Below are positions 1-7,224 of a stretch of DNA of 12,912 bases, piece after piece; position 1 is the stretch's first letter, and the number at the start of each line of letters is the position of its first letter. Source of the stretch: an uncultured Bacteroidota bacterium (GTDB lineage Bacteria > Bacteroidota > Bacteroidia > Chitinophagales > Chitinophagaceae); assembly GCA_903881265.1 (NCBI GenBank), contig CAIRSV010000025.1:1-12912 (forward strand). Direction: 5' to 3'. The notes beneath the pieces were generated by a model. The model was not told the DNA's origin and did no database searches. It worked only from the letters and a program-made list of their open reading frames with translations. Position numbers and translations under genes: made by a program.

Positions 1-644
1 AATTGTTGTTTTATGGCTCTACTTGCCGCATCAAAGGTGAGACCTTGTAAGTAAATCTTACCCACCAAGCGAGGAAAAATAGAACCATCCTTGGCGATAG
101 TATAATTCTGTTGCAATTCGGCTCCGCCCCAAAGTGATATAATGATTTCGTCGCCTGGCCCTAGTCGGTAGTCTAATGGCGGCGCTGTAGGCGCTTTATC
201 GGAAAGATCAAATACATTATTCGAAAAAAAATTGGCGCCATAGACAGATTTTCTCAAACTATCTGACGTATTCAAGGTATCAATTTTTTGTTCCTGTTCT
301 TGACGGGTTGCATTCAGATATTCAAGATAATCAGGATCGTTTTTATACATTTCCTGCATCTTCTGTTCATCAGCTTCACTGCGCTTGCTGTTCAAATCTT
401 GAAATTGGCGGTGCATTACTTGAGATGAAGTACCCTGTGGATTGTCTTTTTGAGATGAATTCTGTTTATCCGACGGATTGTTTTTATCTCCCTGATCAAA
501 AAAATTAGGATTATTCTGCTGCGTAGGATTATACGGATTGGTACCATACGGATTCACGACTGGATTGGTATTATTTCCAACACCAATTTGCGCCAATAAA
601 ATAAATGGAGTCAGTAGAAATAACAGAAGGATTGTTTTCTTCAT
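1..644 (-). CDS. Wza-like polysaccharide export protein (Poly_export/SLBB family), N-terminal part
   Basis: Reading leftward from ATG at 644 gives 214 codons before the window ends, so the C-terminus is missing. Residues 1-19 (MKKTILLLFLLTPFILLAQ) are a signal peptide with an Ala-Gln cleavage site and no lipobox Cys. Residues about 24-75 are rich in Asn, Pro, Gln and Ser with recurring Asn-Pro pairs. A charged, probably helical stretch follows at about 75-120. The motif YRLGPGDEIIISLWG and the following KDGSIFPRLVGKIYLQGLT are characteristic of the Poly_export domain, which precedes SLBB domains in Wza-type periplasmic/outer-membrane translocons for capsule or exopolysaccharide. It lies 28 bp downstream of the flavoprotein gene on the same strand and is probably cotranscribed with it and the nucleotidyltransferase. 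The family assignment is firm; the polysaccharide exported and the total length are unknown. Confidence 0.88.
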   Translation of the reverse strand, partial: MKKTILLLFLLTPFILLAQIGVGNNTNPVVNPYGTNPYNPTQQNNPNFFDQGDKNNPSDKQNSSQKDNPQGTSSQVMHRQFQDLNSKRSEADEQKMQEMYKNDPDYLEYLNATRQEQEQKIDTLNTSDSLRKSVYGANFFSNNVFDLSDKAPTAPPLDYRLGPGDEIIISLWGGAELQQNYTIAKDGSIFPRLVGKIYLQGLTFDAASRAIKQQ

Positions 645-672
645 ATGCTGTTCAAAAGTAATAAAATTATCA

Positions 673-1656
673 TTAAGTAAGGGTAGAAATCGTTTTTAAT
701 ACACTATCGAACTCGGTCCATATTTCATTTACAATATCCGCTGCCGGCATGATTTGGCGTATGATGGACGAGATCTGACCAATTTCTAATTCACCTTCTG
801 TGAGATCGCCTTCGAACATACCCTTTTTTGCACGACCACGACCAAGCAATTCAGTCAACGCTGCATCGCTCATACAATGCCCCTCTGCGTCTTTGACTTG
901 ATTGTAAAATTCATTTTTTAGTAATCGTACCGGGGTTAATTTTTTTAGCACAAGTTCAGTCTGTCCTTCTTCGGCTTCTACGATTTTATTCTTGAAGTGA
1001 ATATGACTTGATGCCTCAGGTGTGCACACAAATCGACTTCCGATTTGCACAGCTTCGGCGCCTAATATCATCGCTGCCAACATACTTCGCCCAGTGGCAA
1101 TACCGCCGGCTGCTATTAACGGAATATCAATCGCCTCGCGCACAGAAGGTATCAGGCACATTGTTGTTGTTTCTTCACGGCCGTTATGACCACCGGCTTC
1201 AAAGCCTTCTGCCACCACTGCATCCACACCTGCATCCTGGCTCTTAAGCGCAAATTTGGCCGAAGACACTACATGAACCACCTTAATGCCATTCTCCTTC
1301 AAGGTCTTGGTCCATGTTTTAGGATTCCCCGCAGAGGTGAATACGATAGGCACTTGCAGTGTAATGATATGGTCGATATGTTGTTGAATGTCTGGATATA
1401 ACAAGGGCAGATTGACACCGAAAGGTTTGTCTGTCGCTTGTTTACATTGTTTGATATGCTGTTCTAATACGTCTGGATACATACTGCCGGCGCCGATTAA
1501 ACCAAGACCGCCAGCATTGCTTACAGCCGATGCAAGTTTCCAACCTGAAGCCCATATCATGCCGGCTTGAATAATCGGGTATTGTATATCGAATAAGGAA
1601 GTGACTCTATTCTCAAACGACTGTCTGTCTGTACTGATTTTGCCAAACTGCTGCAT
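673..1656 (-). CDS. Nitronate monooxygenase / FabK-type FMN-dependent TIM-barrel enzyme
   Basis: This 327-residue protein belongs to the NMO/2-nitropropane dioxygenase family of flavin TIM-barrels. Visible signatures are YPIIQAGMIWASGWKLA near residues 26-42, the Gly-rich SNAGGLGLIGAG at about 46-57, EGFEAGGHNG at about 150-159 with the candidate catalytic His157, and the FMN-phosphate segments IAAGGIATGR (about 181-190) and GAEAVQIGSRF (199-209). Family members either oxidise alkyl nitronates with O2 or, as FabK, reduce enoyl-ACP with NAD(P)H. The central region resembles FabK strongly, so enoyl-ACP reductase II is a real alternative that sequence reading alone cannot exclude. About 16 residues precede the usual ENRVTSLF-like family start, but no internal ATG fits better. 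Its start is 2 bp downstream of the nucleotidyltransferase stop, implying translational coupling in one operon. No signal peptide is present, so it is cytoplasmic. Confidence 0.87.
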   Translation of the reverse strand: MQQFGKISTDRQSFENRVTSLFDIQYPIIQAGMIWASGWKLASAVSNAGGLGLIGAGSMYPDVLEQHIKQCKQATDKPFGVNLPLLYPDIQQHIDHIITLQVPIVFTSAGNPKTWTKTLKENGIKVVHVVSSAKFALKSQDAGVDAVVAEGFEAGGHNGREETTTMCLIPSVREAIDIPLIAAGGIATGRSMLAAMILGAEAVQIGSRFVCTPEASSHIHFKNKIVEAEEGQTELVLKKLTPVRLLKNEFYNQVKDAEGHCMSDAALTELLGRGRAKKGMFEGDLTEGELEIGQISSIIRQIMPAADIVNEIWTEFDSVLKTISTLT

Positions 1657-1658
1657 AC

Positions 1659-2654
1659 TTATTTACTTAAATCTATTTCTGTATTATCGCCGATATTCAA
1701 ACTTTGACTTGCGCCGCAAATCAAGGCATCACTACCGATGAGCGAATTTTCAAGGACTACTTTTTCAAGAACCGAATAGGAACCGATAATTGAATCTTTG
1801 ATGATCGAATTTCGCAAAATGGCTTTTTCGCCGATGGTCACATTCGGACCGATAATTGAATTTTCAATTTCACAACCAATCGCAATACTCACCGGATGAA
1901 TGATAATGGTATTGTCGAAAAACGGAATCTCTTCCGAGGCATAACCAACTTTATTCAACAAGATGGCATTGGTTTCGAGCAGGGTTTCTTTCTTTCCGCA
2001 ATCAAACCAATTGCTAACCTGAAACGTACCTATGTTGATGCCGCTATGTACTAGTTCATTGATCACATTGGTCAGGTGATATTCTTCCTGTGAATCGTCT
2101 TTAATAAAATCGCGTTCAATCACATCAAACAGTTGCCTGCTTTCAATGATTTTGTAAATCCCCACCAACGCAAGATTCGACTTAGGTATCTTAGGTTTCT
2201 CGACAGCATTTTTTATGAAGCCGTCGTGTGTAATTTCAGCCACACCAAAATCGCGCGGATCATCCACTTTTTTGACGCCTACCAATGAATGTTTCGACGC
2301 AATAACTTCTGCCAAATCATAATCGCAGATAGTATCACCGAACACAATCAACAATTCTTCATCAGGTAATACACAATCTTTGGCTAAATAAATAGCATGG
2401 CCTGTGCCCGATCGTTCATTTTGTACAATGAAGGTTGAATTGATTTGCGGATAATTTTCTTCGACATAATTTTTAATCTTCTCGCCTAAATAACCGATGA
2501 TGAAAATAAAATCTTGTTGACCTAACTCAATAAACTGATCGATGATGAAACTCAGGATGGTTTTGCCAGCCAAGGGTATAAGGGGCTTAGGTTGTGTATA
2601 GGTATGTGGTCGTAGTTTTGCACCTGCACCCGCCACCGGAATAATTACTTTCAT
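1659..2654 (-). CDS. Sugar-1-phosphate nucleotidyltransferase with C-terminal left-handed beta-helix
   Basis: This 331-residue enzyme probably activates a sugar-1-phosphate with an NTP to give an NDP-sugar and pyrophosphate. Residues 1-31 carry the nucleotidyltransferase signature (VAGAGAKLRP, then PKPLIPLAGK, with Lys23 in the usual PKP position). FGDTICDYDL supplies the expected metal-binding Asp, and NWFDCGKKETLLETN resembles the W-D-G segment near the end of the catalytic domain in RmlA-like proteins. From about residue 250, Ile-rich hexapeptide repeats (IGCEIENSIIGPNVTIG and similar) form a left-handed beta-helix. The nucleotide and sugar specificity cannot be read from sequence. The open frame extends 24 codons upstream to an ATG at 2726, but that extension is Asn/Lys-rich and unlike the family, while ATG 2654 begins MKVIIPVAG exactly at the Rossmann strand. 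It is first in a three-gene minus-strand operon with the flavoprotein and export genes, which fits a surface-polysaccharide role. Confidence 0.88.
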   Translation of the reverse strand: MKVIIPVAGAGAKLRPHTYTQPKPLIPLAGKTILSFIIDQFIELGQQDFIFIIGYLGEKIKNYVEENYPQINSTFIVQNERSGTGHAIYLAKDCVLPDEELLIVFGDTICDYDLAEVIASKHSLVGVKKVDDPRDFGVAEITHDGFIKNAVEKPKIPKSNLALVGIYKIIESRQLFDVIERDFIKDDSQEEYHLTNVINELVHSGINIGTFQVSNWFDCGKKETLLETNAILLNKVGYASEEIPFFDNTIIIHPVSIAIGCEIENSIIGPNVTIGEKAILRNSIIKDSIIGSYSVLEKVVLENSLIGSDALICGASQSLNIGDNTEIDLSK

Positions 2655-2739
2655 ATTACTTGTTTTGTTCTTGTTTGAATGCGTTCGTGGGTTATTATTC
2701 TCTTTGCCGCGTTCCTGCAATTTCAAATTCCAGGATTTT

Positions 2740-2747
2740 CAAATTTA
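2740..2747 (-). promoter_or_regulatory. Candidate Bacteroidota -7 box for the nucleotidyltransferase operon
   Basis: Minus-strand TAAATTTG is an exact match to the Bacteroidota -7 consensus TAnnTTTG. Upstream, TTTTA lies about 20 nt away, a weak resemblance to the -33 TTTG element. Transcription would begin near 2733, leaving a leader of about 80 nt before ATG 2654. That would put the longer-frame ATG at 2726 only about 7 nt from the 5' end. Confidence 0.4.
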
Positions 2748-2754
2748 TATCAAT

Positions 2755-2762
2755 TATCTTTA
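2755..2762 (+). promoter_or_regulatory. glyA: Candidate -7 box for glyA
   Basis: TATCTTTA matches seven of the eight positions of TAnnTTTG (final G is A) and ends 23 nt before the glyA ATG. No convincing -33 element is visible. It lies back to back with the minus-strand box at 2740-2747, so the 131-bp gap would be a compact divergent promoter region. Confidence 0.28.
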
Positions 2763-2785
2763 GCCCCTAAAATTAGAACACAAAT

Positions 2786-4069
2786 ATGCAATTTGACAAA
2801 GAAATATTCGGTCTTATCGAACAGGAATTTGCCCGTCAACAGCATGGATTAGAACTGATTGCTTCTGAAAATTTTGCAAGCGAGCAAGTGATGCGTGCCA
2901 TGGGTAATGTGATGACGAATAAATATGCCGAAGGTTATCCGGGTAAACGCTATTATGGCGGATGTGAGGTAGTAGATAAAAGCGAACAACTAGCCATTGA
3001 TCGTGCAAAACAGATTTTTAATGTCGACTATGCAAATGTGCAGCCTCATTCAGGTGCGCAAGCCAATGCCGCATTGATGTTGGCGATTTTAAAACCGGGT
3101 GATAAAATTCTGGGCCTTGATCTTAGTATGGGCGGGCATTTGACACATGGCTCTTCGGTGAACTTTTCTGGTAAATTATATCAATCGTTTTTCTATGGTG
3201 TAAAAAAAGAAGATGGTCTTGTCGACTATGATATGATGGAAAAAGTGGCATTGGAAGAAAAACCTACACTGATTATTTGTGGCGCATCAGCCTATAGCCG
3301 TGATTGGGATTACGCCCGAATCCGACATATTGCAGATCAGGTGAATGCCTTCGTGCTTTGTGATATGGCGCATCCTGCAGGGCTCATTGCCAAAGGCTTG
3401 CTTAACTCACCATTTGAACATTGCCACTTCGTCACATCCACCACACACAAAACCTTACGCGGGCCACGTGGCGGTATCATTTTAATGAAGACCGATGTTG
3501 AAAACACCATGGGTATCAAAGGGCCAAAAGGAGAAACCCGTATGATGAGCGACTTACTGAATTTGGCCGTATTTCCGGGTACACAAGGCGGCCCGCTAGA
3601 ACACGTGATTGCAGCCAAAGCCGTGGCCTTCTTTGAAATTCTTCAGCCTGAATTTGAGGTCTATGCAAAACAAATCTTACGCAATGCGAAATCGCTGGAA
3701 ACCGCTTTTAAGAAGCGTGATTATGATATCGTTTCTGGAGGGACTGACAATCATCTGATATTGATTGACCTACGCAATAAAAATATCTCGGGTAAAAAAG
3801 CTGAGAACTGCTTGGTGAAAGCTGATATCACAATTAATAAAAATATGGTGCCATTTGACGATAAATCGCCTTTCGTCACATCGGGTATACGCCTTGGTGT
3901 ACCTGCTCTTACGACACGTGGACTGAAAGAAGGTGATATGGAACATATTGCCAATTGGATTGATACGATCCTACTAGATCCAGAGAATGAACTAACAACG
4001 CTGCGCGTGAAAGGTGAAATTAATGAATTTATGCAGGCATTTCAATTATATCCCGGTTGGAAAATCTAG
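2786..4069 (+). CDS. glyA: Serine hydroxymethyltransferase
   Basis: This cytoplasmic PLP enzyme interconverts serine and glycine while loading or unloading methylene-tetrahydrofolate, the main one-carbon entry point. The 427-residue length is standard. The N-terminus has HGLELIASENFAS and the substrate-site region YAEGYPGKRYYGGCEVVD. The PLP pocket shows HSGAQANAA (88-96), SMGGHLTHG (114-122) and CDMAHPAGLIAKG (192-204). The Schiff-base lysine is Lys222 in TSTTHKTLRGPRGG. The C-terminus contains TSGIRLGVPALTTRG, also typical. ATG 2786 gives the family-like start MQFDKEIFGLIEQE. No Shine-Dalgarno sequence is evident, as is usual in Bacteroidota. It is followed by gcvP on the same strand after a hairpin and a separate promoter-like box, so the two may be expressed independently although they work on the same metabolites. 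Confidence 0.98.
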   Translation: MQFDKEIFGLIEQEFARQQHGLELIASENFASEQVMRAMGNVMTNKYAEGYPGKRYYGGCEVVDKSEQLAIDRAKQIFNVDYANVQPHSGAQANAALMLAILKPGDKILGLDLSMGGHLTHGSSVNFSGKLYQSFFYGVKKEDGLVDYDMMEKVALEEKPTLIICGASAYSRDWDYARIRHIADQVNAFVLCDMAHPAGLIAKGLLNSPFEHCHFVTSTTHKTLRGPRGGIILMKTDVENTMGIKGPKGETRMMSDLLNLAVFPGTQGGPLEHVIAAKAVAFFEILQPEFEVYAKQILRNAKSLETAFKKRDYDIVSGGTDNHLILIDLRNKNISGKKAENCLVKADITINKNMVPFDDKSPFVTSGIRLGVPALTTRGLKEGDMEHIANWIDTILLDPENELTTLRVKGEINEFMQAFQLYPGWKI

Positions 4070-4100
4070 CGCGAGCCCTTTATCTATCCATAATTTTAAC

Positions 4101-4130
4101 CACATCCACCGACAATTTCCGGTGGATGTG
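4101..4130 (+). terminator. Hairpin downstream of glyA, probable transcription terminator
   Basis: A perfect 11-bp inverted repeat (CACATCCACCG at 4101-4111, CGGTGGATGTG at 4120-4130) encloses an 8-nt loop, starting 31 nt after the glyA stop. A real U-tract is missing, as the sequence following is TCATCTAAAG, so termination may be partial, or the hairpin may instead protect the 3' end of the mRNA. Confidence 0.6.
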
Positions 4131-4198
4131 TCATCTAAAGAGGTCGATGTCAGGAATTAACGCACAATGACGCTGAAGTCTATAGTTCATTAGAACAA

Positions 4199-4220
4199 TA
4201 AAGAAGGCGTCCTTCATTTA
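4199..4220 (+). promoter_or_regulatory. Inverted repeat upstream of gcvP, possible operator
   Basis: TAAAGAAGG and CCTTC-A-TTTA pair as a 9-bp stem with one bulged A around a 3-nt centre (CGT). It lies immediately upstream of the exact -7 box at 4236, roughly -51 to -30 from the expected transcript start, so it would sit in or above the -33 region. Binding by a regulator is inference; no known operator is recognised. Confidence 0.25.
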
Positions 4221-4235
4221 TACTTACATTTTGCA

Positions 4236-4243
4236 TAAATTTG
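4236..4243 (+). promoter_or_regulatory. gcvP: Candidate -7 box for gcvP
   Basis: TAAATTTG is an exact TAnnTTTG match, placing the transcript start near 4250 and a leader of about 26 nt before ATG 4276. It falls inside the 5' extension of the open frame that begins with TTG at 4231. That extension therefore would not be transcribed, which supports ATG 4276 as the start. Confidence 0.45.
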
Positions 4244-4275
4244 CCATCAAATTTTTCACGCTTCAAACCCTTTCC

Positions 4276-7113
4276 ATGAATTTATATCAAAAACAACAAC
4301 AGGAGTTCCTCGGGCGACATATCGGGCCAAACGAACACGAAATTTCTCAGATGCTTACCACGATTGGTGTTGCTTCAGTAAGCGAACTCATCGAAAAAAC
4401 AGTGCCGGCCTCTATCCGATTACAACACGAGCTCGCCGTTGATGCACCCATCAGTGAATTTGAATACCTGAAAAAAATCACGGCATTGGGATATAAAAAT
4501 AAGTTGGTAAAAGATTGCATCGGACAAGGTTATTATGGCACTATCACGCCAAGTGTGATACTACGAAATGTATTTGAAAACCCAGGATGGTATACCCAAT
4601 ATACGCCCTATCAAGCTGAGATTGCACAAGGCCGTCTTGAAAGCTTATTGAATTTTCAGACGATGGTTAGTGATCTTACAGGATTACCTATTGCCAATGC
4701 CTCCTTGTTGGATGAAGCAACTGCGGCGGCTGAAGCGATGACCTTATTAAATGGAGCCAAAGGCAATGATGGAAAACATCGTTTCTTTGTTGATCAACAT
4801 ACGTTTGCACAAACAGTTGATGTATTAAAAACAAGGGCCTTACCTGTTGGCGTTGAATTAGTATTTGGTGATTATAAAACAACAACCCTTGATGAAACCT
4901 TCTTCGGTGCCTTGATTCAATATCCGAATGCGGAAGGCGCCATCAACGATTATAGAAATTTTATTCAACAAGCACAAGCTGTTCATTGCGGCGTGGTAAT
5001 GGCTTGTGATATTTTAGCCTTAACCTTACTCACTCCTCCGGGCGAATTAGGGGCTGATATCGCCATCGGATGCACACAACGTTTTGGTGTACCGATGGGA
5101 TTTGGCGGACCTCATGCTGCATATTTTGCAACGAAAGATGAATTTAAACGTGTGATACCAGGACGTATCATCGGTGTGAGTGTGGATGCGCAAGGAAACC
5201 GTTGTCTACGTATGGCATTGCAAACACGCGAGCAACATATCCGTCGTGAAAAAGCCACATCCAACATTTGCACAGCGCAAGCCTTATTATCGAATATGGC
5301 TGCTATGTATGCCGTGTATCATGGTGCCGATGGTCTGCGTGATATTGCTAAACGTATTTCAACATATACAAACGCATTAGCCAATGCGCTCACTGATCAC
5401 AATGTACACACTACCTATTTTGACACGCTGAAAGTGAAGGTTGCAAATACAGCCGACACCGTGAAAGCGCTTGAAGCAATCGGTTATAACGTATTTGCAT
5501 ATGCCGACAATCATATCGGTATTTCAATCAATGAGACCTTCGTACCTGACGATATTATCCATCTTGCAAAAGCATTAAACGGAAACAACATTTCGTATGC
5601 CGATTTACTGAACAATATTCCTGATTGGGCAACACGAACATCCGAGTTCTTGACGAATGCAGTGTTTAGTTCACATCACAGCGAAAGTCAGATGATGCGC
5701 TATATAAAAAGTTTGGAAGACAAAGACCTTGCCCTCAACCGTTCGATGATTTCTCTTGGAAGCTGCACGATGAAGTTGAATGCTGCTTCTGAAATGATTC
5801 CAGTAAGCAATCCGCATTGGGGTTCGTTACATCCATTTGCGCCATCACATCAATGGCAAGGTTACCAAGAAATGATTACCGAATTAGAAAAAGATCTTTG
5901 CGCCGTCACAGGTTTTGATGCCTGTAGTTTGCAACCCAACTCAGGCGCGCAAGGCGAATACACCGGTTTGCTAGTGATCAAAGCCTATCACGAAAGTCGC
6001 GGCGACCATCATCGTAATGTCATTTTGATACCGATTTCTGCGCACGGAACCAATCCAGCAAGTGCGGCTATGTGTGGTTTCAAGATTGTTATCATAGCGT
6101 GTGACGACAAAGGAAATATTGACATGAATGATATGCGTGCTAAAGTACTCGAACACAACGAAGCCTTAGCCGGATTGATGGTTACCTATCCTTCAACCCA
6201 TGGTGTGTTTGAAGAAAGCATCAAGGAAATTTGTGATTTGATTCATGAAAACGGCGGACAAGTTTATATGGATGGTGCCAATATGAATGCGCAAGTTGGC
6301 TTGACGAGTCCGGGTGCTATCGGCGCCGATGTGTGTCATCTAAATCTTCATAAAACATTTGCTATTCCTCACGGAGGCGGTGGACCGGGTGTTGGTCCAA
6401 TTTGTGTAAAATCGCAACTCGCTCCTTTCTTACCGACACATACCGTGCATGCAACCGGCGGCAAGACACCAATCTATGCTGTAAGTGCAGCACCTTACGG
6501 AAGCGCGAGCATCTTATTGATTTCATACGCGTATATCAAAATGTTAGGTCATATTGGTTTGAAAAAATCAACCGAGTGTGCTATCCTGAATGCCAACTAT
6601 ATGAAGGCGCGATTAGAGAACGATTATAAAATATTATACACAGGAAAAAATGGTACTTGTGCGCATGAATTCATCGTTGATCTTCGTCCGTTTAAAGCGG
6701 CTGGTATCGAAGCTGAAGATGTGGCTAAACGACTAATGGATTTTGGATTTCACGCACCGACACTTTCATTCCCTGTGGCCGGCACCTTAATGATAGAACC
6801 TACCGAAAGTGAAAATAAAGGAGAACTCGATCGTTTTTGTGATGCCTTACTTGCGATACGAAAAGAAATTGAAGAGGTCATCAGTGGTCAGGTTGATGCA
6901 AAAAATAATGTATTGAAACATGCACCGCATACGCAATGGGTTATTACAGCCGATGAATGGAACCGCCCTTACTCACGTCAAACTGCCGCCTTCCCACTTG
7001 AATGGGTTAAAGCAAATAAGTTCTGGCCTTCTGTAAGCCGCGTTAATAATACAGTTGGCGACAGGCATCTGATCTGCACTTGCGAACCAACAGAAAGTTA
7101 TATGCAGAGCTAA
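4276..7113 (+). CDS. gcvP: Glycine dehydrogenase (decarboxylating), P-protein of the glycine cleavage system
   Basis: This is the 945-residue, single-chain P-protein (the E. coli type is about 957). It decarboxylates glycine with PLP and transfers the aminomethyl group to the lipoyl arm of the H-protein. The N-terminal half has FLGRHIGPNE, the conserved YYGTITPSVILRN, MVSDLTGLPIANASLLDEAT and FGVPMGFGGPHAAYFA. The C-terminal half has SLGSCTMKLNAASEM (from about 493), HGTNPASAAMCGFK, and the PLP site HLNLHKTFAIPHGGGGPGVGP, in which Lys693 is the Schiff-base lysine. The C-terminus DRHLICTCEPTESY matches the family. Both halves are intact, so it is not the split GcvPA/GcvPB form. The frame continues upstream to TTG 4231, but family alignment and the promoter-like box favour ATG 4276. 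gcvT, gcvH and lpd are not nearby. It follows glyA, whose product consumes the methylene-THF made by glycine cleavage, and no glycine-riboswitch motif was seen in its leader. Confidence 0.97.
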   Translation: MNLYQKQQQEFLGRHIGPNEHEISQMLTTIGVASVSELIEKTVPASIRLQHELAVDAPISEFEYLKKITALGYKNKLVKDCIGQGYYGTITPSVILRNVFENPGWYTQYTPYQAEIAQGRLESLLNFQTMVSDLTGLPIANASLLDEATAAAEAMTLLNGAKGNDGKHRFFVDQHTFAQTVDVLKTRALPVGVELVFGDYKTTTLDETFFGALIQYPNAEGAINDYRNFIQQAQAVHCGVVMACDILALTLLTPPGELGADIAIGCTQRFGVPMGFGGPHAAYFATKDEFKRVIPGRIIGVSVDAQGNRCLRMALQTREQHIRREKATSNICTAQALLSNMAAMYAVYHGADGLRDIAKRISTYTNALANALTDHNVHTTYFDTLKVKVANTADTVKALEAIGYNVFAYADNHIGISINETFVPDDIIHLAKALNGNNISYADLLNNIPDWATRTSEFLTNAVFSSHHSESQMMRYIKSLEDKDLALNRSMISLGSCTMKLNAASEMIPVSNPHWGSLHPFAPSHQWQGYQEMITELEKDLCAVTGFDACSLQPNSGAQGEYTGLLVIKAYHESRGDHHRNVILIPISAHGTNPASAAMCGFKIVIIACDDKGNIDMNDMRAKVLEHNEALAGLMVTYPSTHGVFEESIKEICDLIHENGGQVYMDGANMNAQVGLTSPGAIGADVCHLNLHKTFAIPHGGGGPGVGPICVKSQLAPFLPTHTVHATGGKTPIYAVSAAPYGSASILLISYAYIKMLGHIGLKKSTECAILNANYMKARLENDYKILYTGKNGTCAHEFIVDLRPFKAAGIEAEDVAKRLMDFGFHAPTLSFPVAGTLMIEPTESENKGELDRFCDALLAIRKEIEEVISGQVDAKNNVLKHAPHTQWVITADEWNRPYSRQTAAFPLEWVKANKFWPSVSRVNNTVGDRHLICTCEPTESYMQS

Positions 7114-7153
7114 CGAGTACGGACTATTTTGAATACACATTTCACATCATAAC

Positions 7154-7190
7154 AAAACGCAGGTAAGGCAAAGGCTTTACCTGCGTTTTT
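7154..7190 (+). terminator. Strong intrinsic terminator after gcvP
   Basis: Positions 7154-7169 pair with 7174-7189 to form a 16-bp stem with one G-U wobble and an AAAG tetraloop. The base of the stem merges into an A-run on the left and a T-run on the right (GCGTTTTT). It begins 41 nt after the gcvP stop and ends 35 nt before the next start codon. The flanking A and T tracts mean it could work in both directions. Confidence 0.85.
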
Positions 7191-7224
7191 GCTTCATACA
7201 AGGAATACTGTATTTTTACCCCAC

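Noticed and set aside
2655..2726. 24-codon N-terminal extension of the nucleotidyltransferase
   Set aside because: The extension is Asn/Lys-rich and precedes the Rossmann strand that normally opens this family at MKVIIPVAG.
4131..4275. Possible glycine riboswitch ahead of gcvP
   Set aside because: No recognisable glycine aptamer core or tandem aptamer arrangement is visible, and the promoter-like box at 4236 leaves only about 26 nt of leader.
4231..4275. Upstream TTG-initiated extension of gcvP
   Set aside because: The 15 extra residues are unlike the family N-terminus and contain the -7 promoter-like box, so they are unlikely to be transcribed.
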